Counted from the stretch's first letter, positions 47,407 to 57,642 are shown. The stretch: 64,000 bases of DNA from Lactobacillus sp. ESL0246 (GCF_003692965.1 NZ_REHC01000002.1:20935-84934), one strand, 5' to 3'. Made by a program: numbers and translations. Notes: a model not told the origin generated them from the sequence alone.

Positions 47407-49221
47407 ATGATTTGGAAATTATCTTTAACAGGAATTAAAAACCGCTTCAAGGATTATCTTGTACTTTTTTCTGGCTTGGTCGTCGCTAGCATGATTTTTT
47501 ATATGTTCTTGACGATTGCAATTAATCCCAGTTTTATCAGTAAAGACATTCAAGCACCCACCGATTACCTAAACTTTATCTTTGCCTTTGGTATCGTTCT
47601 CTTAATAATAATCAGCTCGGTGTATTTGACTTACGCTAACTCCTTTTTGCTTAATATGCGTAAGCATGATTATGGCATGTTCATGATGCTGGGCGCTAAA
47701 AGCACGAGAATCGGACTGCTAATCTTTTGTGAGACTCTGGTGACAGGAACCTTGGCAATGGCATTGGGAATACTCCTGGGCTTTGGTCTAACGGCTCTCG
47801 TTTCCCGATTGCTAATTGCTAAATTGCATTTGACAATTAGCCACTTTCAAGTGATTTTGCCTGCTGCTATTTTGTGGACCGTTATCTTCTTTATAGTCAT
47901 GTTCTTTTTAGAGGCACTTAAAAACGTACACAAATTGACTCGAACACCGGTAATTGATTTACTACATGAAAATCAAAAGCCATTCAAATACCGGCAACAT
48001 ACTGGATTACGGGCAATCGAGGCACTTTTAGGGCTTGTGCTGCTGGCTACTGGCTACTACATTATGAGTCTGCCGGGGGCGATGATTTTGTTCATCATCC
48101 CTGCAGCCCTCATTACGATTGTTGCTGGTTCTTATTTTACTTTTAACGCCTTTTTCAGCGCAATAATCAATTTTTTAATTAAGAAAAAGAGTTTTTCATA
48201 TCATGGTATTCGCATATTTACTTTGGGTCAGCTGAAATTTCGCTTGCATGATTATACTCGTATGTTGACGGTAATATCGCTGCTATTTGCGCTGGCGCTG
48301 GGCGCTATTACGGTCGGTTTGAACTTCAATACTCTGAAAGACCAAGTGGAAGAAAACATTTATTACGATACAACCTTGGTCAGCACTTCCCCCACCGTTA
48401 AAAAAGAAGTCGCTCGGTTAGCTATTAAGAGCCGCCAAACATATCATTATAAGGAAAATAAAGCTCACCTTTACTTTAAGCGTGGGGAGTTTACAAACAA
48501 ACCAGTTAAAAACGTCAGGTTCTTTTTGAAAAATGGTAATCCAACTTATCATCTTGAAACATTGCCAATCAAAAAGCTGGATCGGCCGGGAACGAATGCT
48601 AACAATGCTTTTGGTGCCTTGGTACCTAACGGTACAGCTAAAATTATTCGTTTAGTTTCAAATGCCAAGTGGCAAAAACTCAAGGGGCAAAATAAGTTTG
48701 TTACGTTTTTAAAAGTAGAGAATTTCAAACGTGATTATCCTACCTTGCTGCTCATTCAAAAGCAGCAGCTAAAGGAAAATCCGGCTTATGACAACTTGTA
48801 TAGTGCTAGTAAGCCAAGCAGCTACCAGTTCATAAGTAGTTTTAGTAGCGGTTTTGAATTTATGGGTTTCTTTCTCGGCTTTGCCTTTTTGACCATGCTT
48901 GCTTCAACTCTGATGTTCAAGGTCTTGAGCGGGACGTCAAGCGACAAAGCGCGTTATAAGATGCTTTATCAGATGGGTACGCAGGTAGGAGTATTGCATA
49001 CTTCGATTAGGCAAGAAATAGGTACACTCTTTCTTTTACCAGCAATTCTAGGTGTGATCGATGTCTTATTCGGGTTGAAGCTATTTCGTATTTTTCTGCC
49101 ACACCCCTATAACAAAATCTGGATTCCCTTTTTGATCTTTCTTGTTTTGTATTTGTTTTACTATTATTTAACGGTTAAATTGTATGAAAAGATCGTTTTA
49201 GACTATGAAAAAAATAATTAA
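47407..49221 (+). CDS. BceB-type FtsX-family ABC permease
   Basis: A 604-aa membrane protein. It begins IWKLSLTGIKNRFKDYLVLF, and the FtsX-type helix set (YLTYANSFLLNMRKHDYGM, FMMLGAKSTRIGLL) follows. A large extracellular domain lies between about residues 310 and 470, and three helices close the protein. This is the BceB plan, except that BceB proteins are about 650 aa. The partner ATPase is upstream. Likely role: resistance to or sensing of peptide antibiotics. Confidence 0.85.
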   Translation: MIWKLSLTGIKNRFKDYLVLFSGLVVASMIFYMFLTIAINPSFISKDIQAPTDYLNFIFAFGIVLLIIISSVYLTYANSFLLNMRKHDYGMFMMLGAKSTRIGLLIFCETLVTGTLAMALGILLGFGLTALVSRLLIAKLHLTISHFQVILPAAILWTVIFFIVMFFLEALKNVHKLTRTPVIDLLHENQKPFKYRQHTGLRAIEALLGLVLLATGYYIMSLPGAMILFIIPAALITIVAGSYFTFNAFFSAIINFLIKKKSFSYHGIRIFTLGQLKFRLHDYTRMLTVISLLFALALGAITVGLNFNTLKDQVEENIYYDTTLVSTSPTVKKEVARLAIKSRQTYHYKENKAHLYFKRGEFTNKPVKNVRFFLKNGNPTYHLETLPIKKLDRPGTNANNAFGALVPNGTAKIIRLVSNAKWQKLKGQNKFVTFLKVENFKRDYPTLLLIQKQQLKENPAYDNLYSASKPSSYQFISSFSSGFEFMGFFLGFAFLTMLASTLMFKVLSGTSSDKARYKMLYQMGTQVGVLHTSIRQEIGTLFLLPAILGVIDVLFGLKLFRIFLPHPYNKIWIPFLIFLVLYLFYYYLTVKLYEKIVLDYEKNN

Positions 49222-49236
49222 ACTAAAAGTATCTTG

Positions 49237-50000
49237 GAAAAACTCAACTCAAAAAGGAATGTTAGAATAAAAATGATCTGAACCCCGAAATTAGTTTGTT
49301 CTAATTTCGGGATTTTACTATGGCTAAATTATCTAAACAAAATAAAATTGATATTTATAATTTATGGAAAAACTATGGCCCTGGACCAAAAGAATTAAGC
49401 CTGAGATATAATATTAGAGCTGAAAATATTAAATACCTTATTACTTTAATTGAGCGATATGGCTTAAATATTTTAAATCAAACATATACCAGCCATTCTA
49501 TAGAATTTAAAGAACAGGCTATTAAACGAGTTATTATTAATCATGAACCTGCTTATCATGGTTCGCCTGATTTAGGACTCAAAAGTAAGGATACATTAGC
49601 TAATTGGGTTACGCTCTTACAAAATAATATTGTTATTAAACCGAAAGGACGCGCTAAACATGACTTCCAAAGACAAGCTAATCAAACAGGAAAATTAGCG
49701 TCTCAAGTAGCAGAACAAGGACTTATAAGAACAGAACTTGAAACTTACTGTCGAGAACGAATTTGTAAAAAAATTACACGTCTTAGTCAGTCAAAAGAAT
49801 TTTAAGAATCTAGCCGAATTAGAACAGGCAATCAGAGAATATATCGTCTACTACAATAACGAGAGAATAAAAATAAAATTAAAAGGACTAGCTCCGATAA
49901 AATATCGGAAACTAGTCCTAAGTTAAAGCTTAATAATCTGTTCTAATTTTAGGGTTCAGATCATTTTTATTCTAACATTCCTTTTTGAGTTGAGTTTTTC
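49237..50000. repeat. 49-bp perfect inverted repeat flanking an IS3 remnant
   Basis: Left arm 49237-49285, right arm 49952-50000, perfectly complementary; weaker pairing extends to 49225 and 50012. The inner ends (TGATCTGAACCC) look like IS3-family termini; the outer 35 bp (starting GAAAAACTCAACTCAAAAAG) also match. The element is about 0.7 kb, too short for an intact IS3. Confidence 0.8.
49320..49926 (+). pseudogene. IS3-family transposase with internal deletion
   Basis: The first frame (49320-49805) has an OrfA-like start (KLSKQNKIDIYNLWKNYG and a helix-turn-helix). The last 60 codons, in another frame, give AIREYIVYYNNERIKIKLKG and LAPIKYRKLVL, the IS3 OrfB C-terminus. The DDE catalytic core between them is missing. 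It is a non-autonomous remnant that could be mobilised only in trans. Confidence 0.75.
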
Positions 50001-50022
50001 TCAAATACTTTTGGTCACTGAT

Positions 50023-50772
50023 TTAATTATTCTGGAAGTTACTTAAAAACTTCGTGGTTTTTTCATTTTGTGGATGATTAAATAATTGATCTGGATTACC
50101 TTGCTCGGCAATGATACCGTCACTGATAAAGAAAATCTGATCAGATACGTCCCGCGCGAATGCCATCTCATGGGTTACAATAATCATTGTTAGCCCAGTA
50201 TTAGCTAAGTTTTGCATTACGCTTAGAACTTCACCGACCATTTCTGGATCAAGTGCACTAGTTGGTTCGTCAAACAATAGAATCTCTGGATCCATTGAAA
50301 TTGCTCTAGCAATTGCTACTCGTTGTTGCTGTCCACCGGATAATTGGTTAGGACGGGCATTGATATATTCTGCCATACCGACTTTTTCCAAGTTTTTAAA
50401 TGCAATCTTACGTGCTTCTTCTTTAGAGCGTTTAAGAACCAATTCTTGACCAACCATGCAGTTAGCAAGAACATTTTTGTTTTCAAATAAGTCAAATTGC
50501 TGAAATACCATGCCCACCTTAGCACGATAGATGTTGCGGTTATAAGAAGAAGCAAGAACATTTTCACCATGAAAAGCAATTTCACCGGAAGTTGGTTCTT
50601 CTAAGAGATTAATACAACGTAAAGTAGTTGATTTACCACCGCCAGAAGGACCGATGATAGTAGCAATTTCGCCTCTTTTTATATCAAGAGAAATGTCACG
50701 CAAAACTTGGTGTTCACCAAAAGATTTTTGCAAATGTTTTAAACTTAAAATCGTTTCATTTGTTGCAGTCAT
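50023..50772 (-). CDS. Polar amino-acid ABC transporter ATPase (GlnQ-type)
   Basis: A 249-aa ATPase with [51 protein letters not shown] and the H-loop [11 protein letters not shown], typical of the GlnQ/HisP family. It energises the permease encoded upstream; the two coding regions overlap by one base (TAATG). The lysine riboswitch suggests lysine or another basic amino acid as the substrate. Confidence 0.95.
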   Translation of the reverse strand: MTATNETILSLKHLQKSFGEHQVLRDISLDIKRGEIATIIGPSGGGKSTTLRCINLLEEPTSGEIAFHGENVLASSYNRNIYRAKVGMVFQQFDLFENKNVLANCMVGQELVLKRSKEEARKIAFKNLEKVGMAEYINARPNQLSGGQQQRVAIARAISMDPEILLFDEPTSALDPEMVGEVLSVMQNLANTGLTMIIVTHEMAFARDVSDQIFFISDGIIAEQGNPDQLFNHPQNEKTTKFLSNFQNN

Positions 50773-52385
50773 TATTTGTTAACCCCCATATTCTTAGGCT
50801 CGCCAACTTGTACTTGGTTGGCCATTAAGTTGTAATTTTTATCACCCTGAAGATGCTTTTCAATCATGTTGAAAATTCTGGTAATAGTAAAGGTTAGAAC
50901 TAAGTAAATAGCAGAAATTGTGAGATAAGTTGGGAAGAACTTAAACGTCTGACTAGCGATAGTCGTTCCTACAAAGAATAATTCCGATACTGAAATGATG
51001 CTTAATACGGAAGTATCCTTAATGTTAACAATAAATTCGTTAGTAATTGATGGCAAACAATTCTTAATAGCTTGTGGTAAAATAATATGCCACATTCTTT
51101 GATTATGGGTCATTCCTAAAGCGCTAGCAGCTTCAAATTGTCCTTGAGGAGTAGAAATGATACCACCGCGAATAATTTCAGCTAAGTAGGCTCCCGTGTT
51201 AATTGAGACAATTATCAAAGCAGCAATGGTTCGATCGATATTTAGGTGCCAAAATTGGGCAATACCATAGTAAATTACAGCTGCTTGAACCATCATTGGT
51301 GTACCACGGAAGATTTCAATATAAATTGAAAGTAACCAGTTAACCACCTTAAGCAGCCACTTTTTACTAGTAGATGTTGGGGTAGGGATTGTTCTGATGA
51401 TTCCAACTGCTAAACCAATAAAGAAACCTGCAATTGTTCCCACTGAGGCTAGCAAAAGGGTCATTCCAATACCAGTCATGATCATATTGCCATATTGTTT
51501 CCAAATTGAAACAAGCCAATTTTCCTTTTTGCCGCCTTTATTGGTGTCATCAGTCTTAGGCTGTTGTTTAATAGCATCCGTCATCATTTTGTTTCTTTCA
51601 GCTATTGAAATAGTTGCTAAAACTTGATTAACCTGTTTAAGTAATAATTTGTTGGGCTTAGCGATCCCAATTGAAGTTTCCGATTCTTCTTTAGAAACGT
51701 GAAAGCCCGGCATTTTACTAATTGGAATTGCCTTAATGTCAGGATCAACTAGCTTAAACGAAGTTGCTTCGGTATCTTCGGCAAGATAACCGTCGATTGT
51801 ACCAGAAATTAAGCTTTGACGCATAGCAGCAAAATCACGCATGGCTGTTTGTCTTTTAGCACCGATAAGTTGTTTAATCATGCCGTAATGTGATGTTCCT
51901 TGTTGAGCTGTTAATTTTGCACCCTTGAAATCAGTTAATTTCTTTGCATTAGCATATTTACTATTTTGCTTAGTAATTACCACGAATGTACCACGTCGAT
52001 ACGGTTCTGAAAAATTAATTGCTTTTGCCCGTTCAGCTGTGGGACTCATTCCGGCAATAATTAGGTCAGCTTTGCCACTGGTTAAAGCTGGTAATAATCC
52101 ATCCCATTCGGTTTTAACAACAACAACTTTTCGGTGAAGCCGTTGACCAATAATTTTAGCAATTTTAACATCGTAGCCGTTAGCATAAGTATGTGATCCT
52201 TCAATTGGTACAGCACCATTAGCGTCATCTGTCTGAGTCCAGTTATAGGGCTGATAATTAGCTTCCATGGCTATCTTTAAGGGACTATTATCTTTCGCAT
52301 TAACCGGATTAACCCAATTAAGTATAATGAATAAATTTGCGAATATTGCCATTAAAATAGCTATCCATTTATATCTTGACTTCAT
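50772..52385 (-). CDS. Amino-acid ABC transporter: fused binding protein and permease
   Basis: A protein of about 537 aa. Signal/anchor helix (about 5-30), a periplasmic-type solute-binding domain (35-280; MEANYQPYNWTQ, ADLIIAGMSPTAERAKAINFSEPY), then a five-helix permease (about 310-520; EIFRGTPMMVQ, SALGMTHNQRMWHIILPQA as the EAA loop). Fused forms are common in lactic acid bacteria. I take ATG 52385; the longer TTG start overlaps the ribosome binding site TGGAGG. The lysine riboswitch upstream makes lysine uptake the best guess. Confidence 0.92.
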   Translation of the reverse strand: MKSRYKWIAILMAIFANLFIILNWVNPVNAKDNSPLKIAMEANYQPYNWTQTDDANGAVPIEGSHTYANGYDVKIAKIIGQRLHRKVVVVKTEWDGLLPALTSGKADLIIAGMSPTAERAKAINFSEPYRRGTFVVITKQNSKYANAKKLTDFKGAKLTAQQGTSHYGMIKQLIGAKRQTAMRDFAAMRQSLISGTIDGYLAEDTEATSFKLVDPDIKAIPISKMPGFHVSKEESETSIGIAKPNKLLLKQVNQVLATISIAERNKMMTDAIKQQPKTDDTNKGGKKENWLVSIWKQYGNMIMTGIGMTLLLASVGTIAGFFIGLAVGIIRTIPTPTSTSKKWLLKVVNWLLSIYIEIFRGTPMMVQAAVIYYGIAQFWHLNIDRTIAALIIVSINTGAYLAEIIRGGIISTPQGQFEAASALGMTHNQRMWHIILPQAIKNCLPSITNEFIVNIKDTSVLSIISVSELFFVGTTIASQTFKFFPTYLTISAIYLVLTFTITRIFNMIEKHLQGDKNYNLMANQVQVGEPKNMGVNK

Positions 52386-52441
52386 TTTGAAAACCTCCAA
52401 AAACTTTTTTCAAATAAAGCCAATACAATAAAAAGCGTAAA

Positions 52442-52475
52442 TAAAAACCTCGTTGAAGTTAAACAACGAGGTTAT
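52442..52475 (-). terminator. Terminator controlled by the lysine riboswitch
   Basis: Leftward, AACCTCGTTG pairs with CAACGAGGTT around TTTAACTT, followed by TTTTAT, between the aptamer and the transporter genes. Confidence 0.85.
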
Positions 52476-52499
52476 AATCTAATTCATTAGACAAATCAT

Positions 52500-52665
52500 A
52501 TAGCGCTCCCTAGTAACTAGCTAGGACAGTCTGCAAGATATTCTCGTGCAGCCCAACCAAAAATTGATACGAACAGTTTTTGATTTCGGCGGTAACTCTT
52601 ACAGAAAATCTTCATCGTGTTCGTACACTCAGATTAACTTTGTAATCACCGCGACCTCTATTGCA
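52500..52665 (-). promoter_or_regulatory. Lysine riboswitch (L-box)
   Basis: Leftward, the lysine aptamer elements are in order: AGAGGTCGCGG, AAGAGTTACCGCCGAAA, TTTTGGTTGGGCTGC, TGCAGACTGTC and GGAGCGCTAT. It senses lysine and controls transcription through the terminator that follows. Regions flanking it to 52779 hold no gene. Confidence 0.88.
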
Positions 52666-52779
52666 TTGGAAATTATTAACTTATAGGTGATAATAGGCTA
52701 ATTTTTTTTTTTTGTCAACAGTTAATTATCATTTTTTCATCATTTTATTTATGTAGAGATAGTCAGCGTTCTTTAGTTG

Positions 52780-53412
52780 TTATATCCAACCTCGAGTAGT
52801 TTGATAAGCACTTTTGGGCATTTTTGAAACATAGGGATTGCCAGCAACATAAAAGCGCAGCGGCTTTTGTGCCCACTCATGATCAGACTGATTAATTCCA
52901 ATTCGAGGACTGGATAGAATTTCAGCAGCCTGCTTTTGGTGTTGATCATTTAAATCAATGGTAAAAGGGGAATCACTTAAAAAATGAAGATTCCATTTTT
53001 TGTTATGGATTCCTAACGCCTGCATCATTTTAGCAGGGCCATTGGTAAGTAAAGGACCAACCTTACCTGCCCGATTTATAACCATTTGATTGATTCCCCA
53101 TGTTGGTTCAATTGCTCTGATTAAAATTCCTTGGGGTTCATCTGTTTTTTGCGTTGCCACATCAAAGAAAAAATATTGCCGTTGAGCATAAATATAAATG
53201 GTTCCACCGCGAGCGTAAAGACCTTCGTTAGCGGGACTGCGATGGCCACCATAGGAATGTGCAGCCCGATCCTTCTTACCTAAATAAGCTTCTGCTTCAA
53301 CAATATAACCTCCTAAAATCTGTTTGCCGTCATTAAATGTTAAGGGGCGTCCGAGTAAATCTGCACAAATTTCTGCGGTTGGACGATTGGTAAAGTAAGA
53401 TGAATAATTCAT
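52780..53412 (-). CDS. DNA-3-methyladenine glycosylase (AAG/MPG family)
   Basis: A 210-aa base-excision repair enzyme that removes alkylated adenine. It has the family features GGYIVEAEAYLGKKDRAAHS with the catalytic Glu, SPANEGLYARGGTIYIYA, ILIRAIEP and LTNGPAKMMQALGI. Length is normal for the bacterial family. It is divergent from the DUF488 gene. Confidence 0.93.
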   Translation of the reverse strand: MNYSSYFTNRPTAEICADLLGRPLTFNDGKQILGGYIVEAEAYLGKKDRAAHSYGGHRSPANEGLYARGGTIYIYAQRQYFFFDVATQKTDEPQGILIRAIEPTWGINQMVINRAGKVGPLLTNGPAKMMQALGIHNKKWNLHFLSDSPFTIDLNDQHQKQAAEILSSPRIGINQSDHEWAQKPLRFYVAGNPYVSKMPKSAYQTTRGWI

Positions 53413-53451
53413 TTTCTTTCTCGAGTAGTATACTAAAATAAAGGAATGATA

Positions 53452-53814
53452 ATGATGACAGATATAATACTAGCACGCGTTTATGAGCATGAAATTCCGG
53501 TTGGCTATCATATTTTGGTAGATCGTTTATGGCCAAGAGGGAAAAGTAGAGCCGAAGTTCAAATAGATAAATGGGCTAAGGAAATAAGTCCCAGTTTGGA
53601 TCTGCGCAAGTGGTTCGCTCACGATGACGATAAATTCTTAATATTTAAACAAAGATATTGCCAGGAGCTGGATGAAAATCCAAATACGAAAAAATTTTTA
53701 ATATTAGTAAAAAAGCAACTGCTTGAGCAAGACGTAGTCTTTTTATATGGTTCTAGAAATACAAAGCACAACCAAGCGATTGTACTTAAAGATTATATTG
53801 AACAACGACTATGA
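53452..53814 (+). CDS. DUF488-family protein
   Basis: A protein of about 120 aa with the DUF488 signatures VDRLWPRGKSR, DKWAKEISPSLDLRKWF and VVFLYGSRNTKHNQA. Function is not established for the family. ATG 53452 is six bases from AAGGA; ATG 53446 and 53455 are alternatives. It ends overlapping the leftward TerC gene by a few bases. Confidence 0.85.
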   Translation: MMTDIILARVYEHEIPVGYHILVDRLWPRGKSRAEVQIDKWAKEISPSLDLRKWFAHDDDKFLIFKQRYCQELDENPNTKKFLILVKKQLLEQDVVFLYGSRNTKHNQAIVLKDYIEQRL

Positions 53815-54588
53815 TTTATGTCTATGTTTTTTAATTCTCCAAAAATGAAAGACAATGGTAATTAACAAAATTATAAATACAAGTAATGCAAAAGCGGTAT
53901 TAGAAATTTCGTAATGTAGTGGTGGCAGTGACAGGAATAATTTCAGAGCAATAATACCAATTAAGAGATAAGCCATAGGCTGCAATTCGGGAATGATATC
54001 CATTAGTTTGATAATTACTTCTGCTACTCCTCGCATACATAAGATACCGATCATTCCGCCAATTAATACAACCACTGGATTACTTGAGACAGCAAGTGCT
54101 GCTAGAACAGAATCAATTGAGAAAACTATATCCATTGCTTCGATTGAAATAACGGTTCGCCAGAAAAGAGACAAAATATGTTTGCCGCTTTTTTTCTTAT
54201 GCACTAAAAAATCATCTTTTTTAGTCTGCTCCTTTTGTTGTGTTTTCAATTTATGATGCTGATCATAGAAAAACTTAAACGAAAGATAGAAGAGGTAAAT
54301 ACTACCAGCTAGTTTGATTTCCCAAAAATTGATAAGATAAGTTCCAATACCGATGACGATGAAACGAAAAATATATGCTCCCCACATACCATAAATGAGT
54401 GACTTTTCCTGTTGCTTTTTATCAGGCAAAGCCTTGGTTTGAGCTGCTAGAACTACTGCATTATCTACAGAAAGGAGACATTCCATCAAAATCAAAGTTA
54501 GAATAATTAACCAATCCTTACCGCTGGTTAGAACATGAAGCCAGTTGTTGATGCTAAAGAAGGGGGCATACAATTTGATTAAGGACAT
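53809..54588 (-). CDS. TerC-family membrane protein
   Basis: A 259-aa protein with about seven membrane helices and the conserved acidic segments ECLLSVDNAVVLA and EAMDIVFSIDSVLAALA, which mark TerC/Alx proteins, linked to metal (often manganese) homeostasis and export. I looked for a yybP-ykoY riboswitch upstream and did not find one. Confidence 0.9.
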   Translation of the reverse strand: MSLIKLYAPFFSINNWLHVLTSGKDWLIILTLILMECLLSVDNAVVLAAQTKALPDKKQQEKSLIYGMWGAYIFRFIVIGIGTYLINFWEIKLAGSIYLFYLSFKFFYDQHHKLKTQQKEQTKKDDFLVHKKKSGKHILSLFWRTVISIEAMDIVFSIDSVLAALAVSSNPVVVLIGGMIGILCMRGVAEVIIKLMDIIPELQPMAYLLIGIIALKLFLSLPPLHYEISNTAFALLVFIILLITIVFHFWRIKKHRHKS

Positions 54589-54743
54589 CTTTTAAACTCT
54601 TTTCTAAACTGATTATTTGTGAATTCTTAATTGCTTTGTAAAATAGTATCCGCAATGCTATGGGGATAATTGTCATGGTATTTTACCATAAACACTTATG
54701 GGTTTCAGTGTTTCGTAATAATTAAGGTGAATATTGAAATCAA

Positions 54744-55451
54744 TTAAATTTGTTTAAAAACATTAATTGCATCATCAATGATTTCAGAAATATCTGTTGC
54801 TGGTATTTCTGTCTTGTTGATTGCCCAAACCTTGGCACCGGGGTGTTTGTAAGATAGCAACTGGGCAAAGGGATAGACAACAAAACTTGTGCCAGAAATA
54901 ATCACTAAATCTGATTGCTGCATTACCTTAACTGATTTTGCCAGATTATCGGCGTTAATTGCTTCACCATATAAAACAATTCCTGGTCTGATAATACCGC
55001 CACAATTTTGATGGCGAAAAGAATGAGCATACTCTAAATAGTCTACATTATGCTGGCATTTAGTACAGTATATCTGATAAAGGCTGCCATGAAATTCGGT
55101 TACATGCTTGTTACCTGCTTTTTTGTCCAATCCGTCAACATTTTGTGTGATAAGATCACCTTTTTGGTTACAAATTTCCGCAATTTTTTGATGAATGATA
55201 TTGGGCTGAGCGTCAGGAAAATACATATTATTCATCACAAAATGATAGAAAAACTCGGGACGCTTTAAAAGCGTTTCTTGGCTTAGAATTGTTTCGGGAC
55301 TTTCTGAAACACCGTCATAAATGCCATTTTTTGAGCGATAATCTGGAATACCAGAATGAGTTGAAACACCGGCACCGGTTAAAAATACAATATGTTTTGC
55401 CATTGTAATATCTTGTTTGAGTTCGGTTAATTGCTTTTCTTTGATCATCAT
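54744..55451 (-). CDS. cobB: Sir2-family NAD-dependent protein deacylase
   Basis: A 235-aa sirtuin. NAD-binding motifs are GAGVSTHSGIPDYRS, TQNVDGLDKKAG and GTSFVVYPF. The catalytic His is in EFHGS, and the zinc ligands are in CTKC and a second pair whose visible part is CGG; the second zinc site shows one Cys (QNCGG), so zinc binding may differ from the standard four-Cys site. Start behind GGGGGGA. Confidence 0.92.
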   Translation of the reverse strand: MMIKEKQLTELKQDITMAKHIVFLTGAGVSTHSGIPDYRSKNGIYDGVSESPETILSQETLLKRPEFFYHFVMNNMYFPDAQPNIIHQKIAEICNQKGDLITQNVDGLDKKAGNKHVTEFHGSLYQIYCTKCQHNVDYLEYAHSFRHQNCGGIIRPGIVLYGEAINADNLAKSVKVMQQSDLVIISGTSFVVYPFAQLLSYKHPGAKVWAINKTEIPATDISEIIDDAINVFKQI

Positions 55452-55509
55452 TTTTCCCCCCTAAAAGTAGTGATAACTATATGATAGTTTACTACAAGTT
55501 TTTGTATAA

Positions 55510-55555
55510 ATAAAAATTCATATGGTAAGCAGCTTGCTCACTATATGAATTTTGA
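55510..55555 (-). terminator. Terminator after asnA
   Basis: Leftward, AATTCATATAGTGAGCA pairs with TGCTTACCATATGAATT (two small mismatches) followed by TTTTTA. Confidence 0.75.
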
Positions 55556-55558
55556 AAA

Positions 55559-56572
55559 CTATAAAATTTGAATGTGGTGTGCCTGACACTCCTCAATCAT
55601 TTTTTTCGGCCATATGCTTGCTTGCACTTCACCAATATGTGCTTTTCCCAATAAAAGCATGCATAAACGAGACTGCCCTATACCACCTCCGATAGAATAC
55701 GGCAATTCGTTTTTTAACAGCATTTTGTGGAATGGAAGTTGTTCGCGCTCAAGATGACCAGACTTTTTAAGCTGTTCGTGCAGACTTTGGGGACTAACAC
55801 GAATTCCCATTGAAGAAATTTCAATCTTTTGCTTAAGCGGTTCATACCAAAAAATGAGATCGCCATTTAATTGCCAATCGTCATAATCTGGTGCACGACC
55901 ATCATGGGGCTTACCACTATGTTGCAGTTTGTCGCCGATTTTCATAATGAAAACAGCTTTTTCTTTTTGAGCAATCTTATTTTCTCGTTCTTCTGGGCTT
56001 AAAGTTGGCCATGTGTTTTCAAGTTCTTGGGTTGTTACAAAATGAACTTTATCTGGTAAACGATGAGTGGATGCTGGGTAACGGTTAGCACATTCCGATT
56101 CAACTAATTTAATTGCGTCAAAAATCTGCAGGACAGTAGTTTTTAAAGTTTCTTCAGTTCGCTCATTTTGCGCAATTATCTTTTCCCAGTCCCATTGATC
56201 AACGTAAATTGAGTGAAAATTATCAAGGTCTTCATCTCGCCGAATAGCGTTCATATTAGTATAAAGTCCCTCATGCATAACAAAGTTATATTTTTTAAGA
56301 GCCATTCGTTTCCATTTAGCCAATGAATGAACAATTTGAACTTCATCGTCCTTAGAAAGTTCTTTAGCATCAAAAGTAACGGGACGCTCAAATCCGTTTA
56401 AGTTATCGTTTAATCCGGTGCTTTTTTCAACAAAAAGTGGTGCAGACATTCTTTGCAAATTTAATTTTTGACCTAAGATGGCTTGGAACCGCTCACGAAT
56501 AAAGACAATTGCTGCTTCTGTGTCACGAATAGTCAGAGTGGGATGATAATCCTTAGGAATAATTAAAGTCAT
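55559..56572 (-). CDS. asnA: Aspartate-ammonia ligase (asparagine synthetase A)
   Basis: A 337-aa enzyme making asparagine from aspartate and ammonia with ATP. Motifs: [28 protein letters not shown], and the C-terminal [19 protein letters not shown], all conserved in AsnA and related to class II tRNA synthetases. A T-box leader upstream couples it to tRNA charging. Length is normal. Confidence 0.97.
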   Translation of the reverse strand: MTLIIPKDYHPTLTIRDTEAAIVFIRERFQAILGQKLNLQRMSAPLFVEKSTGLNDNLNGFERPVTFDAKELSKDDEVQIVHSLAKWKRMALKKYNFVMHEGLYTNMNAIRRDEDLDNFHSIYVDQWDWEKIIAQNERTEETLKTTVLQIFDAIKLVESECANRYPASTHRLPDKVHFVTTQELENTWPTLSPEERENKIAQKEKAVFIMKIGDKLQHSGKPHDGRAPDYDDWQLNGDLIFWYEPLKQKIEISSMGIRVSPQSLHEQLKKSGHLEREQLPFHKMLLKNELPYSIGGGIGQSRLCMLLLGKAHIGEVQASIWPKKMIEECQAHHIQIL

Positions 56573-56599
56573 GGTGTTTACCTCCAGTTTTTAGTGCAA

Positions 56600-56880
56600 A
56601 GAAAAGCCCTTCGCCTAGTTTAATAAAACTAAGGACGAAAGGCTTTTTCCGCGGTACCACCTAAATTGTCCGAAATCGGACCAACTCATGAAGCACAATC
56701 ATGCTTCACCAGCGTGATAACGTACTGGCGACGACGCTGCTTACTTTAATTTCTATTTCAGAGCGTTGCTAAAAAGGGTTTTTCAATAATTCAGGGTCTG
56801 CCAGTTTCGCATTATCACTGGCTCACTGAAAGAGATAAATTATTTACTCGTCTTTTTCATTGCATTTTATCTAATTTATA
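56600..56880 (-). promoter_or_regulatory. T-box leader upstream of asnA
   Basis: Leftward, the T-box core AGGTGGTACCGCG (about 56650-56662) is followed by a terminator stem (AAAGCCTTTCGTCC with GGCGAAGGGCTTT, 56604-56650). Upstream is a stem I region with repeated hairpins, including GAAGCATGATTGTGCTTC. Uncharged tRNA should turn the gene on; by gene function this is expected to be tRNA-Asn, but I could not fix the specifier codon. Confidence 0.9.
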
Positions 56881-56993
56881 TTTAATAATATTTTTAACAA
56901 AAAATCAAGTAAAAGTTAAGACGAGAGAGTAAAGCTAACTAAAAATACTTCGTCTGTTATAATGTATTGGACTACATATTCGAGGAGAATTTT

Positions 56994-57470
56994 ATGGTTG
57001 GATTTTATCTTATATTAGATGCGATATTGTTCGGTTATACTTGTTATAGTTGGTATTGGCAAGCAAGTATTGACTTAAAGGGGCAGTATCGGATATCTTC
57101 AGTTGTTTGGGCTATTATTTTTATATGGGTTGGTTTTACTTGGCAGTTAATTGAAAAAAGTGACCAAGGCTTAGGGATTTTTTTGGCAATTTTTTTAATT
57201 ATGGCGATCATTGACGGTTATACAGGTTTTGGACCAAATAAAGTAGTTGTATCGGGCTACTTTCGTCGAACAGTTGCTTATTCGGATATAATGCTTGTAA
57301 CTTTAATTAGGGTACCGAATCCGAGAAAAAAGCAAGTGATTTGTATTCTGACAACACAGCAGAACCGCCAATACTATTTGCGTTTTTCACATGGGGTGGC
57401 GCAGATTGTTGAAGCTTTAAAACAGCATATCCATCATGATATTAAAATTGAAATTCAAGATATTATATAG
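56994..57470 (+). CDS. Membrane protein of unknown function
   Basis: A 158-aa protein with three membrane helices (FYLILDAILFGYTCYSWYW, SSVVWAIIFIWVGFTWQLI, IFLAIFLIMAIIDGYTGF) and a basic cytoplasmic C-terminal part with beta strands. I choose ATG 56994 behind GAGGAG; the TTG 27 bases upstream is less likely. No family is recognised. Confidence 0.65.
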   Translation: MVGFYLILDAILFGYTCYSWYWQASIDLKGQYRISSVVWAIIFIWVGFTWQLIEKSDQGLGIFLAIFLIMAIIDGYTGFGPNKVVVSGYFRRTVAYSDIMLVTLIRVPNPRKKQVICILTTQQNRQYYLRFSHGVAQIVEALKQHIHHDIKIEIQDII

Positions 57471-57588
57471 AGCAACTATTCAAAAATAGTATGCTTTTTT
57501 GATTGTGTTTGAAATGAAAATTCCCTGATTGAAATTTTACGTTATTTAGTAGACTAAATTTATTGTTTTGCTAACTTAACTATGTAAA

Positions 57589-57625
57589 TAATCCCATAAC
57601 TAAGTCTTAGTTATGGGATTATTGC
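57589..57625. terminator. Bidirectional terminator between the membrane protein gene and cls
   Basis: AATAATCCCATAACTAAG pairs with CTTAGTTATGGGATTATT around T, nearly perfect. Confidence 0.9.
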
Positions 57626-57642
57626 TAAGTGGAATTTTTTGA

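Noticed and set aside
54589..54743. yybP-ykoY manganese riboswitch upstream of the TerC gene
   Set aside because: The conserved aptamer segments were not found; only short palindromes are present.
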